64,000 nt of DNA, taken from the NCBI RefSeq assembly GCF_001297065.1, contig NZ_LHOX01000016.1:124001-188000 (forward strand), in the 5' to 3' direction. Positions within the stretch are counted from its first letter, which is position 1, and each line of letters opens with the position of its first letter. Position numbers and translations under genes: made by a program. This document shows, piece by piece, positions 44,127-57,002 of this stretch. The notes beneath the pieces are model-generated. The model had not been told where the DNA came from. It did not search any database and saw only the letters and a program-made list of their open reading frames with translations. The DNA comes from Enterococcus sp. RIT-PI-f. Lineage in GTDB: Bacteria > Bacillota > Bacilli > Lactobacillales > Enterococcaceae.

Positions 44127-44899
44127 CTGATTGCCTCCTCGTCAAAAGTAAAGTGGACGGAAAAATAGTCCAATTATGTTTCTCTTTTATTTTCGCTATA
44201 AAATAGTAGTAAGTCAATCATCTATAACTGTCGATCATTCCCTTCATTTTCTTGGTTGGGAAGTCAAGAAAAAAGCAGGCGTAATTGGGTGCAGTGATAG
44301 AAGCCTTTCGTTATCAGGTTTGATTGACTTATAGTGAAATGGATCTAACGTTTGGGGATCCATTGGTTTCATCAAATAATTTACTTGCGCAATCATTGGT
44401 TTTCTTTCAAACAGGAATGATTGAGCCCAAAAATCAGGCGCATAAGCACACGACCAATTGGTCTATGGCTTATGTGGCCTTTTTTGGTTATCTGGTCATA
44501 TGAGAAAACTTGTCGCTGGAATGGCAGAAGAGGACAATCACAACATGTTTTTATGATGCATGACCATTGAATGGAAGCGAAGGGGCAGACATGTATATCG
44601 TCGGATCAACTCATTTGGTGTCAAAGCTAAAAATCTATAAATGTAAAGCAATACGACTTATAAAAAAACAACAAATACCTTGAACAAAGTGACGAGCAAA
44701 AATAACGGCAGATGATTGGCGCTAATATATGCCGTTTGTTTGGTCATAAAAACCTATGAATTAGGTATTTGGCACTAAAAATTTTAAGTAGATATTGTTT
44801 TGCTGTTTTTTCGAACCGAACTGTATCAAGCAGATTAATTGATAAAAAAACAACCTGTTGTTAAACTATAACTATCATAAAGAACAGGAGGATGGAAGA
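44127..44899. other. 770-base intergenic region with hairpins, no gene seen
   Basis: Apart from the signals near the two ends, no open frame with a start, ribosome binding site and sensible protein was found. It holds an 8-pair hairpin at 44338-44364, a terminator-like hairpin at 44437-44487, and promoter-like TATAAA at about 44200. The right part (44640-44860) is AT-rich and presumably contains the promoter of the gene at 44900. Confidence 0.5.
44338..44487 (+). ncRNA. Candidate small RNA or leader ending in a terminator-like hairpin
   Basis: AATGGATC at 44338-44345 pairs with GATCCATT at 44357-44364. Then GGCGCATAAGC at 44437-44447 pairs with GCTTATGTGGCC at 44468-44479, with an inner palindrome GACCAATTGGTC, followed by six T. 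A terminator with no gene upstream on its strand implies a non-coding transcript or a relic. The promoter is not certain. Confidence 0.35.
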
Positions 44900-45946
44900 A
44901 TGAAAAGAGGATTTAGAAATTATTTAGGCGCAGATGAGCGTGAGGCAGGCTATAATTTGTCTTGGGGATCTATTTTTGCAGGTGTTGTGACGTTTATTGC
45001 ATTATTTATGACATTGTCACTGATTGGGTCAGCAATCGGCTTTGGTATGGTGGAACCCACATCAAATGATCCGTTAGATGGGGTAGGAACCGGATTGATC
45101 ATTTGGACGATCGTGACGTTTGTCTTGGCATTATTTGGTGCCGGCTTCGTGTCAGGTGTTTCTGCACGACGTATTGGATTGGTGCACGGTTTCTTGACAT
45201 GGGCAACGAGTATGATCGTCATGGTGGTCATGTTGTCTTACTTAACTGTAGGTGCGTTTTCATTGGTTGGCTCATTATTGGGCAATATCGGCTCAGCAGT
45301 AGGCAGTACAGTAGAAACCGTCGCTGGTGGAACTGCAGATGTCGCTTCTAAAGCCTTTGATGAGATCACTGGAAATATGGAAGACATCAATACAGATGAA
45401 TTGCAAGCCAATGTCAATGATGTTTTAGAAGATACCGATGTGGCGGAGCTGCAACCTGATTACTTGCAAAACCAATTGTCAGATGCAACAGATGACATCA
45501 CGGAAGCAGGCAAAGAAATTGCCACAAATCCTGAGAATGCAGACCAAATCATTGATGATCTATCTACCAAATTACAAGATCGTGCGACAACGATTGGCGA
45601 TGCAGTTGATGAAGACGCCATTTCAAATGCAGTCGCGCAAAATACTGATTTAAGCCAACAAGAAGCAGATGAAGCGACACAAAATATCGTCGATGGTTTA
45701 CAAACAGCATCAGATGAAGCGCAACAACAAATCGAAACAGCGCAACAAAATCTTGAACAAGCCAAACAAGAGATTGATCAAGCAATCGAAGATGCTAGAC
45801 AAGCAGCAGATGAAGCAAGTGATACAACCGCACAAGCATCTATCTGGGGCTTTGTAGCAATGGTTCTAGGGTTAGCCTTGACCTCATTCGGTGGAATGAT
45901 TGGTGCCAACTTGGTAAAAACAGCTGATCATGAGAATCGGATCTAA
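44900..45946 (+). CDS. Hypothetical membrane protein with long helical external segment
   Basis: 348 residues from ATG 44900 with AGGAGG 9 bases upstream. There are hydrophobic helices at about residues 17-45, 65-88 and 95-125. A long stretch (about 130-310) is Ala-, Asp-, Gln- and Glu-rich with coiled-coil character (QQQIETAQQNLEQAKQEIDQ). One C-terminal helix follows (SIWGFVAMVLGLALTSFGGM). There is no Cys. The layout suggests an integral membrane protein with a surface or cytoplasmic helical rod, possibly envelope-stress related as for similar proteins in lactic bacteria; I do not recognise the family. It ends in a strong terminator. An Rgg-type regulator is divergent. Confidence 0.7.
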   Translation: MKRGFRNYLGADEREAGYNLSWGSIFAGVVTFIALFMTLSLIGSAIGFGMVEPTSNDPLDGVGTGLIIWTIVTFVLALFGAGFVSGVSARRIGLVHGFLTWATSMIVMVVMLSYLTVGAFSLVGSLLGNIGSAVGSTVETVAGGTADVASKAFDEITGNMEDINTDELQANVNDVLEDTDVAELQPDYLQNQLSDATDDITEAGKEIATNPENADQIIDDLSTKLQDRATTIGDAVDEDAISNAVAQNTDLSQQEADEATQNIVDGLQTASDEAQQQIETAQQNLEQAKQEIDQAIEDARQAADEASDTTAQASIWGFVAMVLGLALTSFGGMIGANLVKTADHENRI

Positions 45947-45988
45947 CCACTTGTTTCGTTCGTCTTATTAGCGGAAGATCTTGATAGG

Positions 45989-46037
45989 AACATCAATGTA
46001 ACAGACCGTTTGGTCTTGCGCTACATTGATGTTTTTT
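45989..46037 (+). terminator. Terminator after the envelope protein gene
   Basis: AACATCAATGTA and TACATTGATGTT form a perfect 12-pair stem, with GACC/GGTC pairing inside the loop, followed by a T-run. Confidence 0.88.
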
Positions 46038-46061
46038 TATTCACTTGAGAGAAAAGCCTTA

Positions 46062-46090
46062 TTGACTGGTAAGAACTCTCATGCTACACT
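46062..46090 (+). promoter_or_regulatory. Promoter of the bgl operon
   Basis: TTGACT at 46062-46067 and TACACT at 46085-46090, 17 bases apart, shortly before the first RAT site. Confidence 0.65.
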
Positions 46091-46098
46091 GGCTCTGA

Positions 46099-46129
46099 GG
46101 ATTGTTACCGCTTTATGTGGGCTATACCT
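46099..46129 (+). promoter_or_regulatory. RAT site 1 for BglG/LicT antitermination
   Basis: GGATTGTTACCGCTTTATG, continuing to GGGCTATACCTA, has the ribonucleic antiterminator layout (GGATTGTTAC at the start, ...AxACCTA at the end). CCTATT can also pair with AATAGG about 25 bases downstream, giving a competing hairpin, but there is no T-run. It lies between promoter and the antiterminator gene, suggesting autoregulation. Confidence 0.75.
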
Positions 46130-46172
46130 ATTTTTTGTGTGAATAAATCTAAAAAAGAATAGGATTGTAAGT

Positions 46173-47008
46173 ATGAATGTAACAAAAGTGATCAATAACA
46201 ACATTGTGATCTCTGAGAACGATGACCAGCAAGAATTGGTTGTCATGGGCAAAGGCTTAGGTTTTAAGCAAAAACCGGGTGATTTGATCGATGAAGCCAA
46301 AATCGAAAAAGTGTATCTCAGTACACAAGAATGGAATGTCACAAAACTAACGCAGTTACTTTCGTCAATACCGATCGAGCAAATACAGGTTGCGAATGAA
46401 ATCATTAGCTTTGCCAAAGTTTCTTTAGGGAAAAAATTGAGCGAAAATTTGTTTCTCACGCTGACCGACCATATCAATTATGCGATTGAGCGCTATCAAA
46501 ATGGAATGGAGATCAAGAATGCGCTTCTGTGGGAAATCAAACGATTTTATAACCATGAATTTTTGATTGGAAAAGAAGCGTTATCGATCATAAAAAACCG
46601 CTTATTCGTTGATTTACCGGAAGATGAAGCCGGATTCATCGCCTTGCATATCGTGAATGCAGAGCTTGATATGGGACAAGTGAGTCAAGTGTCAGAGATG
46701 GCAAAAATCATTCAACATATTTTAAATATCGTCAAATATCATTTTTCGATGGAACTTGATGAGTATTCATTGAATTATGAACGCTTTGTCACACATCTTA
46801 AGTTTTTCGTCCAACGATTATTCAGCGGAACAAAATTAGATGATGCAGGGACTGGCAGTTTCATTTTCATGCTAAAAGATCGCTACATGAAAGAATATGC
46901 ATGCGCGTTAAAGATCAGCGAGTATATCCAAAAAGAATTTGGGCGTCCGTTAGAAGAAGATGAATTGATTTATTTAACCATTCATATCAAACGAATAACT
47001 AGCGAATA

Positions 47009-47009
<1 letters not shown>
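46173..47009 (+). CDS. licT: BglG/LicT family transcription antiterminator
   Basis: 278 residues. Residues 1-58 form the CAT RNA-binding domain (VTKVINNNIVISENDDQQEL, VVMGKGLGFKQKPGD). Residues 70-165 and 175-278 are two PTS regulation domains (ALLWEIKRFYNHEFLIGKEA, DEAGFIALHIVNAELDMG, and LFSGTKLDDAGTGSFIFMLK) with the histidines that are phosphorylated by HPr and the beta-glucoside enzyme II. The dimer stabilises RAT hairpins and prevents termination. Two RAT sites flank the gene. The stop falls at the first base of RAT 2. Confidence 0.93.
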
Positions 47010-48986
<1,977 letters not shown>

Positions 48987-49005
48987 TAGTCGAGTAGGAG
49001 GGTGA

Positions 49006-50445
<1,440 letters not shown>

Positions 50446-50460
50446 TCGTTCGATGAAGAG

Positions 50461-50506
50461 AACAACAAGACTCCCACTACGAATAGGTAGCGGGAGTCTT
50501 GTTGTT
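50461..50506. terminator. Bidirectional terminator after the bgl operon
   Basis: AACAACAAGACTCCC and GGGAGTCTTGTTGTT form a perfect 15-pair stem with a 16-base loop. It lies at the junction of convergent genes and overlaps the stop region of the histidine kinase gene by two bases. Confidence 0.8.
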
Positions 50507-52235
50507 AAAGGGCTGGATCATGGTTGCCTTGTTCATCAGCCATATGCTGCTTGATTGGCAGCAACAAGACCACGGAGGTTCCTTCATTTAAACGAGAGTG
50601 GACGGTTAAGCCGAATTTCGGGCCATACAACAGTTTGATTCGTTGGTCGATATTGTCTAATCCGATGCCGGAATAATGGTCGAATGTTTGATTTTTCTGT
50701 TGTGTATCAGCTTCATTAAAACCAATACCATTATCGATCACCTCGATCTGCAATCCTTCTTTGGTTAGACGAGAAAAGATTTGGATATAGCCCATCACTT
50801 CAGCCGGAAAGGCATGGAGATAGGCATTTTCGATGATGGGTTGTAAGATCATCTTCGGTACCAGACTTTGCTCCGCGCCTTCATCTGTAAAGACCGTAGA
50901 CTTGATTCGATCGCCGTAACGCACATTCATCAGTACAAAATAGTCTGTCACAATCGCCAATTCATCTTTCAATGGCACGATTTCTTCTCGTTTAAACGTA
51001 TGCCGCAGCAACTGAACAAAGCTGTCGATCGCTTGGGTTGCCTTTTCTTGTTCATTTTGCCAAATCAAAAATTTGATCGCTGTCAAAGTATTATAGACAA
51101 AATGCGGTTGGATCTGCATTTGCAGCGAACGAATTTCAAATTTGCGTTTATCCGCTTCGGTCACCATTAAGTGATCGACATAAGAAGCGAGGTCTTCCAA
51201 CATCAGATTATAGGCGCGACCGAGGGCACGGGTCTCATAAGTACCAGATAAGGTCACTTTTTCGCTAAAATCACCTTGCGTAACTGCGGGAATCTTATCG
51301 ATCAGCTGATAAATCGGCTTGGTGATTTTGCGGATGATCCAAAAAGCAAATAAGCTAAAAAGTAAAATACTGATAAAAGAAATCATGACGGCTGGTTGGA
51401 TCAGTTTCATATTCCGAACCAAATGGGTTTCATCCAACACATCATAAAACGTAAATTGATAAGAATATAGCGGCAATTGATTGACGCTGGTTGCCGTTTT
51501 TTTAGCCACCAAAGCAGGATCAAAGCTTTCGCCTAAATATTGTTTTTCAGAACTGGAGAGCACTTGGTTGTCACTGTTGACGATATAGACGGCATGAAGC
51601 TGGATATTGAGTAACTGACTGTAAATCGACGCGAAATCTACCTCTTTCAAGAAAATCATGGCATAGCCAAAAATGGTGTTGTTTTTGATCAACTTCCGTA
51701 CATACATGAGCCCAGGATAATCGGCAGTCGAGGTACTCAGACCCGCTTCTAAATAATAGTATTGACTGATCGCGGGATCAGTATTGATCTGTTCCACGAA
51801 GCTACTAGACAAAAAATCTTCGACTGATTGATTTCGTACCGCATCATTTTGAAAGAACGTTCGGCCATTGACCCCAATCAGCACTAAATTGGAGGGAATA
51901 TCTTGAAACAGGGAGCGGGTGTCTTGTAGTTGATCATTTAATTCCAAAATGGTGCGTCCTTGATTTAATTCCCCTTTCAAATAGCTTTCTACGGCTTTGC
52001 TTTCGTCCACGATATCAAAGATTCGATTGATATTGTCATTCAAACGTTCATAATCTTCTTGGATCTTTTCTAAAAGAAGTTCGTTGGAACTTTGGTAAGA
52101 AGCGACATAGGCATCTTTGGAACGACCGTAGATCACAGCGACGGTTAATAGACAGACACTGATCACGCCAACGACAACAAAAAGAAAGATTCGGGCAAAC
52201 AACTCATTTTCTTTGATCCAATTGCGCCATTTCAT
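50505..52235 (-). CDS. YesM-type sensor histidine kinase
   Basis: 576 residues. Two membrane segments (about 14-36 and 281-301) enclose an external sensing domain of about 245 residues. HAMP follows (IRKITKPIYQLIDKIPAVTQ). The LytS/YesM-type kinase box is LQMQIQPHFVYNTLTAIKFL with His378 as phosphorylation site. The ATPase lid shows NAYLHAF and VIDNGIGFNEAD, ending with GIGLDNIDQRIKLLYG. It overlaps the response regulator start by four bases (ATGA), so they form one two-component system. It probably senses a sugar or its binding protein for the ABC and alpha-galactosidase genes on the other side. Confidence 0.92.
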   Translation of the reverse strand: MKWRNWIKENELFARIFLFVVVGVISVCLLTVAVIYGRSKDAYVASYQSSNELLLEKIQEDYERLNDNINRIFDIVDESKAVESYLKGELNQGRTILELNDQLQDTRSLFQDIPSNLVLIGVNGRTFFQNDAVRNQSVEDFLSSSFVEQINTDPAISQYYYLEAGLSTSTADYPGLMYVRKLIKNNTIFGYAMIFLKEVDFASIYSQLLNIQLHAVYIVNSDNQVLSSSEKQYLGESFDPALVAKKTATSVNQLPLYSYQFTFYDVLDETHLVRNMKLIQPAVMISFISILLFSLFAFWIIRKITKPIYQLIDKIPAVTQGDFSEKVTLSGTYETRALGRAYNLMLEDLASYVDHLMVTEADKRKFEIRSLQMQIQPHFVYNTLTAIKFLIWQNEQEKATQAIDSFVQLLRHTFKREEIVPLKDELAIVTDYFVLMNVRYGDRIKSTVFTDEGAEQSLVPKMILQPIIENAYLHAFPAEVMGYIQIFSRLTKEGLQIEVIDNGIGFNEADTQQKNQTFDHYSGIGLDNIDQRIKLLYGPKFGLTVHSRLNEGTSVVLLLPIKQHMADEQGNHDPAL

Positions 52236-53755
52236 AGTTGATTCATCCTACGGTATTTGGAAGGCGTCATTTGGAATTCTTTTTTAAAGATACGAGAGAA
52301 ATAACTGATATCAGAATAACCGATTGCCTGACTGATTTCTGATAAGTTCAAATCAGATTTGACTAGCAGTTCTTTGGCTTTTTCTAGACGAATGTTTTTC
52401 AAATAATCTGAAAAACTCATGGTTAATTTCGAAGACAAGAACGCAGACAAATATGTGTAACTGAAATGAAACGTGTCCGCCAATTCCGACAAAGACAAAC
52501 TTTTCATATAATTGTCATGGATGAATCTTTGGATCGATACCAATAGATCGTCTTCATCTAATGGCGACAATGGGGTCAGTTGTTCCCGGATCGCTTCGAT
52601 GGTCTTTAGCAATAAATCAGAGAAATCTTCTAAGTACCTAACTGTGGCAACTTCCCGCAAGAATTGATGCTTGATCTGACTAAAAGCCGCTTCATTCGGA
52701 AATTCTTCTTCCAAGCGAGAAAGCAATGTGTAAAAAATACTGCCGGCTTGTTGTTTTAAGACACCGGGTTCAACATTTGAAATGATCATCTCATTAAAAA
52801 ATTCTTCGATGCGGGCGATACCCAACAAGAAATTGTTATCTAGTAATGCCCGCAAGAATTTCTTTGTATCAAATCGTTCACTTGTCAGGTATGGGAATAA
52901 TTCATGCTCAAATACCAAGCGCTGGCGCTTATAAAAAAAATATTGACCGCGGCTTTTTTCTTTCAATTGTAGGTAGGATGTCCGCAATTGATCAATTTTG
53001 TGAAAAGCATTGCCTAAAGTAAAAAATGCGTCTGGTTCGGTATAGGTCAACTGCAGCAAACATTGTTTTAAAGATGTGCCAATGTCAAGATGCTGTGGCC
53101 CACATATCAATAACCCAGCATCGTTGTTGCTTGTGCGAAAGGGCAATGTCCGTAATTTTGGCTCAGATTGCGCGAATTCATTCAGGGCATGAAACAGTTG
53201 CTGATTTGATTGGAAATGGCGCAAGTTTGTATAAAGCAGCTGATAATCTGCCGGTGTAAGGGTTGGGTTCAAATAAGCATCTATCGGTTGGAGTGATTCT
53301 TCATAGCCGGCCAAATAACGGTTCAACGCCTCCTGTAATTGTGTTTCTTCGGAAATCGATCCTTGACTGTGACTGATTTTTTTGGCAATTTTGCCGAGTG
53401 TCTGCAATAAAGATGCCGGCGTCAAGGTTGGCTTCAATAAGTAATCAAGAGCACCATTCTTAAATGCTTGACTCACATACTGAAAATCATCATAGCTGCT
53501 CAAAACCAGAAAATGGACCTCCGGGTATTGCTGTTGTATCACTGTGGTCAACTGAATGCCGTCCATTTGCGGCATTTTCAAGTCGGTGATCACAATGTCA
53601 GGTTGCAACGTTTGAATCTGATGTAAAGCTTCTTCCCCGTTTGCCGCATCCCCCAGCAAACGGAAACCTTCTTGTTCCCAACGAATCATATGTTTCAATC
53701 CATCACGGATCGTCGCCTCATCATCGACGATTAATACTGTATGTAAATTAGCCAT
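52232..53755 (-). CDS. YesN-type AraC response regulator
   Basis: 507 residues from ATG 53755, after AGGGGG on its strand. The receiver domain is residues 1-120 with VDDEATIRDG, phospho-acceptor Asp58 in VITDLKMPQMDG and the Lys in LDYLLKPT. A long middle region of about 270 residues has no recognised motif. The C-terminal AraC domain has two helix-turn-helices (LSLSELADTFHFSYTYLSAF and LSEISQAIGYSDISYFSRIF, then KKEFQMTPSKYR). It should bind near the promoter at 53865 that drives the sugar transporter. A cre-like site lies 31 bases upstream of its start codon on the shared divergent region. Confidence 0.93.
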   Translation of the reverse strand: MANLHTVLIVDDEATIRDGLKHMIRWEQEGFRLLGDAANGEEALHQIQTLQPDIVITDLKMPQMDGIQLTTVIQQQYPEVHFLVLSSYDDFQYVSQAFKNGALDYLLKPTLTPASLLQTLGKIAKKISHSQGSISEETQLQEALNRYLAGYEESLQPIDAYLNPTLTPADYQLLYTNLRHFQSNQQLFHALNEFAQSEPKLRTLPFRTSNNDAGLLICGPQHLDIGTSLKQCLLQLTYTEPDAFFTLGNAFHKIDQLRTSYLQLKEKSRGQYFFYKRQRLVFEHELFPYLTSERFDTKKFLRALLDNNFLLGIARIEEFFNEMIISNVEPGVLKQQAGSIFYTLLSRLEEEFPNEAAFSQIKHQFLREVATVRYLEDFSDLLLKTIEAIREQLTPLSPLDEDDLLVSIQRFIHDNYMKSLSLSELADTFHFSYTYLSAFLSSKLTMSFSDYLKNIRLEKAKELLVKSDLNLSEISQAIGYSDISYFSRIFKKEFQMTPSKYRRMNQL

Positions 53756-53785
53756 CAAAAATACCCCCTATTTCTTCTATTTTAA

Positions 53786-53799
53786 TATAAACGCTTTCA
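53786..53799 (+). promoter_or_regulatory. cre-like CcpA site between divergent regulator and transporter
   Basis: TATAAACGCTTTCA fits the cre consensus TGWAARCGYTWNCW in 13 of 14 positions (A for G at position 2). It sits 31 bases before the regulator gene and about 66 bases before the transporter -35 box, so catabolite repression of one or both is likely. Confidence 0.65.
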
Positions 53800-53864
53800 A
53801 AAAAGATAGCTATTGGTAAATTTTTTCTTTTTTTGGACAATTTTAGTAAGCTCTTTCAAGGTTA

Positions 53865-53894
53865 TTGAATGCGGTTACAGATTCGATGTATAGT
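53865..53894 (+). promoter_or_regulatory. Promoter of the alpha-galactoside ABC operon
   Basis: TTGAAT at 53865-53870 and TATAGT at 53889-53894 are 18 bases apart, with the start codon 33 bases on. Slightly non-consensus boxes fit activation by the AraC-type regulator encoded divergently. Confidence 0.6.
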
Positions 53895-53927
53895 AAGGAT
53901 GTAATAAATAAGGAAAGAGGGATAGAA

Positions 53928-55217
53928 ATGAAAAAATTGATAACTTCTATTGTAACGGCAGCAGCGCTTTTGACTTTGGCGGCTTGTGGCAGCAGTGGAT
54001 CTAGTTCTGGAGATTCGGGTGGTTCTTCTGATAAAGTGACTGTTTGGGCTTGGGATGAAACCTTTAATATCAAAGCAGTAAATGAAGCCATCAAAGTATA
54101 TGAGAATGATGATGTCGATGTTGAAGTCGTGACGATGTCACAAGATGATATCGTGCAAAAACTAAATACCAGCTTGGCTTCAGGGAATACGGATGGCTTG
54201 CCAAATATCGTTTTAATTGAAGATTACCGTATCCAAGGGTATCTATCCTCTTATCCAGATGCATTTAGTGACTTGACGGACATCGTCAATGAAGATGATT
54301 TTTCCAGCTATAAATTTGCGGTCAATAAAGTTGATGATGTGATTTATGGCGTGCCGTTTGACAGTGGTGTGGCTGGATTATTCTACCGCACAGATTACTT
54401 AGCAGATGCTGGGTACGAAGCAGCTGACTTAGAAGATATTACCTGGGATGATTTCATCCAAATCGCCAAAGATGTCAAACAAAAAACTGGCCATCCAATG
54501 ATGTCGCTGGATCCAAGTGACTTAGGCTTGGCACGGATCATTATGCAGTCTGCTGGTGAATGGTATACCGGTGAAGATGGAACAACAGTAACGATCAAAG
54601 ACAATGAATCCTTCAAAGCAGGATTGAATGTGTTGGCGACACTATTGAATGAAGGTTTGGTTGAGCAAGTATCTGATTGGGATGGCGGCGTCAACGCGGT
54701 ACAATCAGGGAATACCGCTTCTGCACCAACAGGCGCGTGGTACTCAAGCACGATCCAAGGTGCTGAAGATCAAAGCGGCAAATGGGCGATTGCACCAATT
54801 CCATCTATTGCAGGCAACAGCAACTCGGTCAATGCATCTAGTATCGGCGGTGCCGGCTGGTATGTCATCAAAGGTGTGGATGGCGAAGACAATGCCAAAG
54901 ACTTCTTAGATAAAACATTTGCATCGAACAAAGAATTGATGGGTACGTTGGCAACTGAGATTGGGTTAGTATCGACAATGAATGCCGCTGAAGAAACAGA
55001 AGAATATACATCCGGTTTGGACTTCTACGGCGGTCAAAAAGTCTTCCAAGATTTCTCTCAATGGTCACAAGAAATCCCAGCTGTAAACTACGGCAACCAT
55101 ACCTATGCCATCGAGTCTGTCTTGACTGAAAGCTTGCAACGGGTCATCAATGGCGAAGATATCGATAAAGTATTAGAAGATGCACAAACACAAGTAGAAG
55201 CACAGATTGCAAACTAA
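53928..55217 (+). CDS. Sugar ABC transporter substrate-binding lipoprotein
   Basis: 429 residues from ATG 53928, with AAAGAGGG upstream. Lipobox LTLAAC (Cys20) and Ser/Gly-rich linker. VTVWAWDETFNIKAVNEAIKVY is the usual start of family 1 sugar-binding proteins, and GVPFDSGVAGLFYRTDYLA and TGAWYSSTIQGA follow as hinge and ligand region. It fits oligosaccharide binders such as those for raffinose, melibiose or multiple sugars. It comes first in an operon with two permeases and alpha-galactosidase, so alpha-galactosides are the likely ligands. A hairpin without T-run at 55231-55260 follows. Confidence 0.9.
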   Translation: MKKLITSIVTAAALLTLAACGSSGSSSGDSGGSSDKVTVWAWDETFNIKAVNEAIKVYENDDVDVEVVTMSQDDIVQKLNTSLASGNTDGLPNIVLIEDYRIQGYLSSYPDAFSDLTDIVNEDDFSSYKFAVNKVDDVIYGVPFDSGVAGLFYRTDYLADAGYEAADLEDITWDDFIQIAKDVKQKTGHPMMSLDPSDLGLARIIMQSAGEWYTGEDGTTVTIKDNESFKAGLNVLATLLNEGLVEQVSDWDGGVNAVQSGNTASAPTGAWYSSTIQGAEDQSGKWAIAPIPSIAGNSNSVNASSIGGAGWYVIKGVDGEDNAKDFLDKTFASNKELMGTLATEIGLVSTMNAAEETEEYTSGLDFYGGQKVFQDFSQWSQEIPAVNYGNHTYAIESVLTESLQRVINGEDIDKVLEDAQTQVEAQIAN

Positions 55218-55230
55218 TCGAACAACTTTG

Positions 55231-55260
55231 CAGAAACTCGTGAGCAATCGCGAGTTTCTG
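55231..55260 (+). other. Intercistronic hairpin between binding protein and permease genes
   Basis: CAGAAACTCG and CGAGTTTCTG form a perfect 10-pair stem with a 10-base loop and no T-run. It probably protects the upstream mRNA so that binding protein is made in excess. Confidence 0.6.
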
Positions 55261-55278
55261 TGTTAAGGAGGAAACACC

Positions 55279-56154
55279 ATGAAAAATAAATCAAAAAATT
55301 GGTTTGCCAATGGCAATGCATTTATCACATTACCGGTTATTTTGATCTCAGCATTGGTCTTTATCCCAATGATCTCAGCGTTATTTACATCTTTTCAATC
55401 AGGTACACCAACGGCCATGACCTTCAATGGGTTGGGGAATTATCAGCGAATGCTGACGGATTCTACCTTTAAAAAAGCCTTTGGCAATACGTTTTTATAC
55501 TTATTGATCCAAGTACCTATCATGCTCTTTTTGGCATTGGTCGTGTCGAACATACTAAATGACAAAAAATTAAAGTTCAAAGGATTATTCAGAACAGCCT
55601 TGTTCTTGCCTTGTATCACCTCGTTGGTTTCGTATTCATTGATCATGAAAAGCTTGTTCTCAGCTAATGGCTTGGTCAATAATTTCTTGACGCAGATCAA
55701 TGTGATCGATACACCGATCCAATGGTTGACCGATCCATTTTGGGCCAAAGTCTTGATCATTTTTGCCATTACTTGGCGCTGGACCGGTTACAACATGATT
55801 TTCTTCATTTCTGGTATGCAAAATATTGAACCTAGTATCTATGAAGCTGCCGAAATCGACGGTGCCTCAAAATGGGACCAATTTTTCAAGATTACGATTC
55901 CCAATTTGCGACCAATTATTCTTTTCACGACCATCACTTCAACGATCGGTACCTTGCAATTATTTGACGAAGTCCAAAACATCACAGGCGGCGGCCCTGC
56001 AAACGCGACGACGACATTGTCGCAGTATATCTATAACTTGAGTTACAAGTTTACGCCAAACTTTGGCTATGCCGCAGCGGTTTCCTTTGTGATCGTGATT
56101 GCGATCGTGATCTTGTCGATCATCCAAACCAAAATAGGAGGGAAAGAAAATTGA
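55279..56154 (+). CDS. Sugar ABC transporter permease, MalF/UgpA type
   Basis: 291 residues, six helices. AGGAGG lies 7-8 bases before the ATG. The EAA loop YEAAEIDGASKWDQFFKITIPNLRP (in part EAAEIDGASKWDQFF) is intact, followed by GGPANATTTLSQYIYN. These permeases form a heterodimer with the MalG-type partner whose TTG start overlaps this gene by four bases. There is no ATPase gene in the cluster; a shared MsmK-type ATPase encoded elsewhere is the usual solution in lactic bacteria. Confidence 0.92.
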   Translation: MKNKSKNWFANGNAFITLPVILISALVFIPMISALFTSFQSGTPTAMTFNGLGNYQRMLTDSTFKKAFGNTFLYLLIQVPIMLFLALVVSNILNDKKLKFKGLFRTALFLPCITSLVSYSLIMKSLFSANGLVNNFLTQINVIDTPIQWLTDPFWAKVLIIFAITWRWTGYNMIFFISGMQNIEPSIYEAAEIDGASKWDQFFKITIPNLRPIILFTTITSTIGTLQLFDEVQNITGGGPANATTTLSQYIYNLSYKFTPNFGYAAAVSFVIVIAIVILSIIQTKIGGKEN

Positions 56155-56972
56155 AAACTTTATCACTGACACTCAAATATCTCTTTTTATGTATCCTGGC
56201 TTTCATCTCGATTTTCCCTTTTGTGTGGATGATCTTAGGCATGACCAATCAAACCTTTGATATCGTTGCAGGGAAAATAATGATTGGTGACCAATTGGTC
56301 ATCAACTTCCAAAACTTATTTGCCTCAGATCTTAATTTTACCCGTGCCCTTGGAAACTCCGCCTTCATCGCTGTGATCACGACGATCTTTGCGCTGCTCT
56401 TTTCATCCATGGCAGGGTATGGATTTGAAATTTATCGAACCAAAACCAAAGACCGTATTTTCAATATTTTGCTCTTGTCGATGATGGTGCCTTTTGCGGC
56501 ATTGATGATTCCCTTGTATCGGATGTTCAGTAAGCTGAGCGGCACACCGATCGGGATCAACACCTTTGCTGTTGTGATCTTACCGTCTGTATGTACTGCG
56601 TTCTTGATTTTCTTCTTCCGGCAGAATATCAAAGCTTTTCCGAAAGAATTGGTGGAAGCTGCTCGGATCGATGGATTGAACGAATTGAGTATTTTCTTGA
56701 GAGTCTATATGCCGACAGCCAAAAATACCTATGCGGCAGCGGCGATCATTACATTTATGAATAGTTGGAACAATTACTTGTGGCCATTGGTCGCTTTGCA
56801 ATCACCGGACAAACGGACAGTGCCATTGGTTCTATCGGCAATGGGTGCCTCGTATACACCAGATTACGGCATGATGATGTGCGGGATCGTGATCGCTACT
56901 TTGCCGACAGCCATTATTTTCTTTGTTCTGCAAAAACAATTTGTACAAGGTATGCTAGGTTCTGTGAAATAA
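56151..56972 (+). CDS. Sugar ABC transporter permease, MalG/UgpE type
   Basis: 273 residues starting at TTG 56151, which overlaps the previous stop (TTGA) and has AGGAGGG about 8 bases upstream; no better start exists. The EAA loop ELVEAARIDGLNELSIFLRV and NSWNNYLWPLVALQSPDKRT are typical. Six helices. It completes the pore with the MalF-type protein. 30 bases separate it from the alpha-galactosidase gene. Confidence 0.92.
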   Translation: MKTLSLTLKYLFLCILAFISIFPFVWMILGMTNQTFDIVAGKIMIGDQLVINFQNLFASDLNFTRALGNSAFIAVITTIFALLFSSMAGYGFEIYRTKTKDRIFNILLLSMMVPFAALMIPLYRMFSKLSGTPIGINTFAVVILPSVCTAFLIFFFRQNIKAFPKELVEAARIDGLNELSIFLRVYMPTAKNTYAAAAIITFMNSWNNYLWPLVALQSPDKRTVPLVLSAMGASYTPDYGMMMCGIVIATLPTAIIFFVLQKQFVQGMLGSVK

Positions 56973-57002
56973 CCATGACTAAACAGCTAGAAAGGATATC
57001 CC

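Noticed and set aside
44127-44899. A short hydrophobic pheromone (SHP) gene for the Rgg-type regulator
   Set aside because: No 15-30 codon frame with a start, ribosome binding site and hydrophobic C-terminus was found on either strand.
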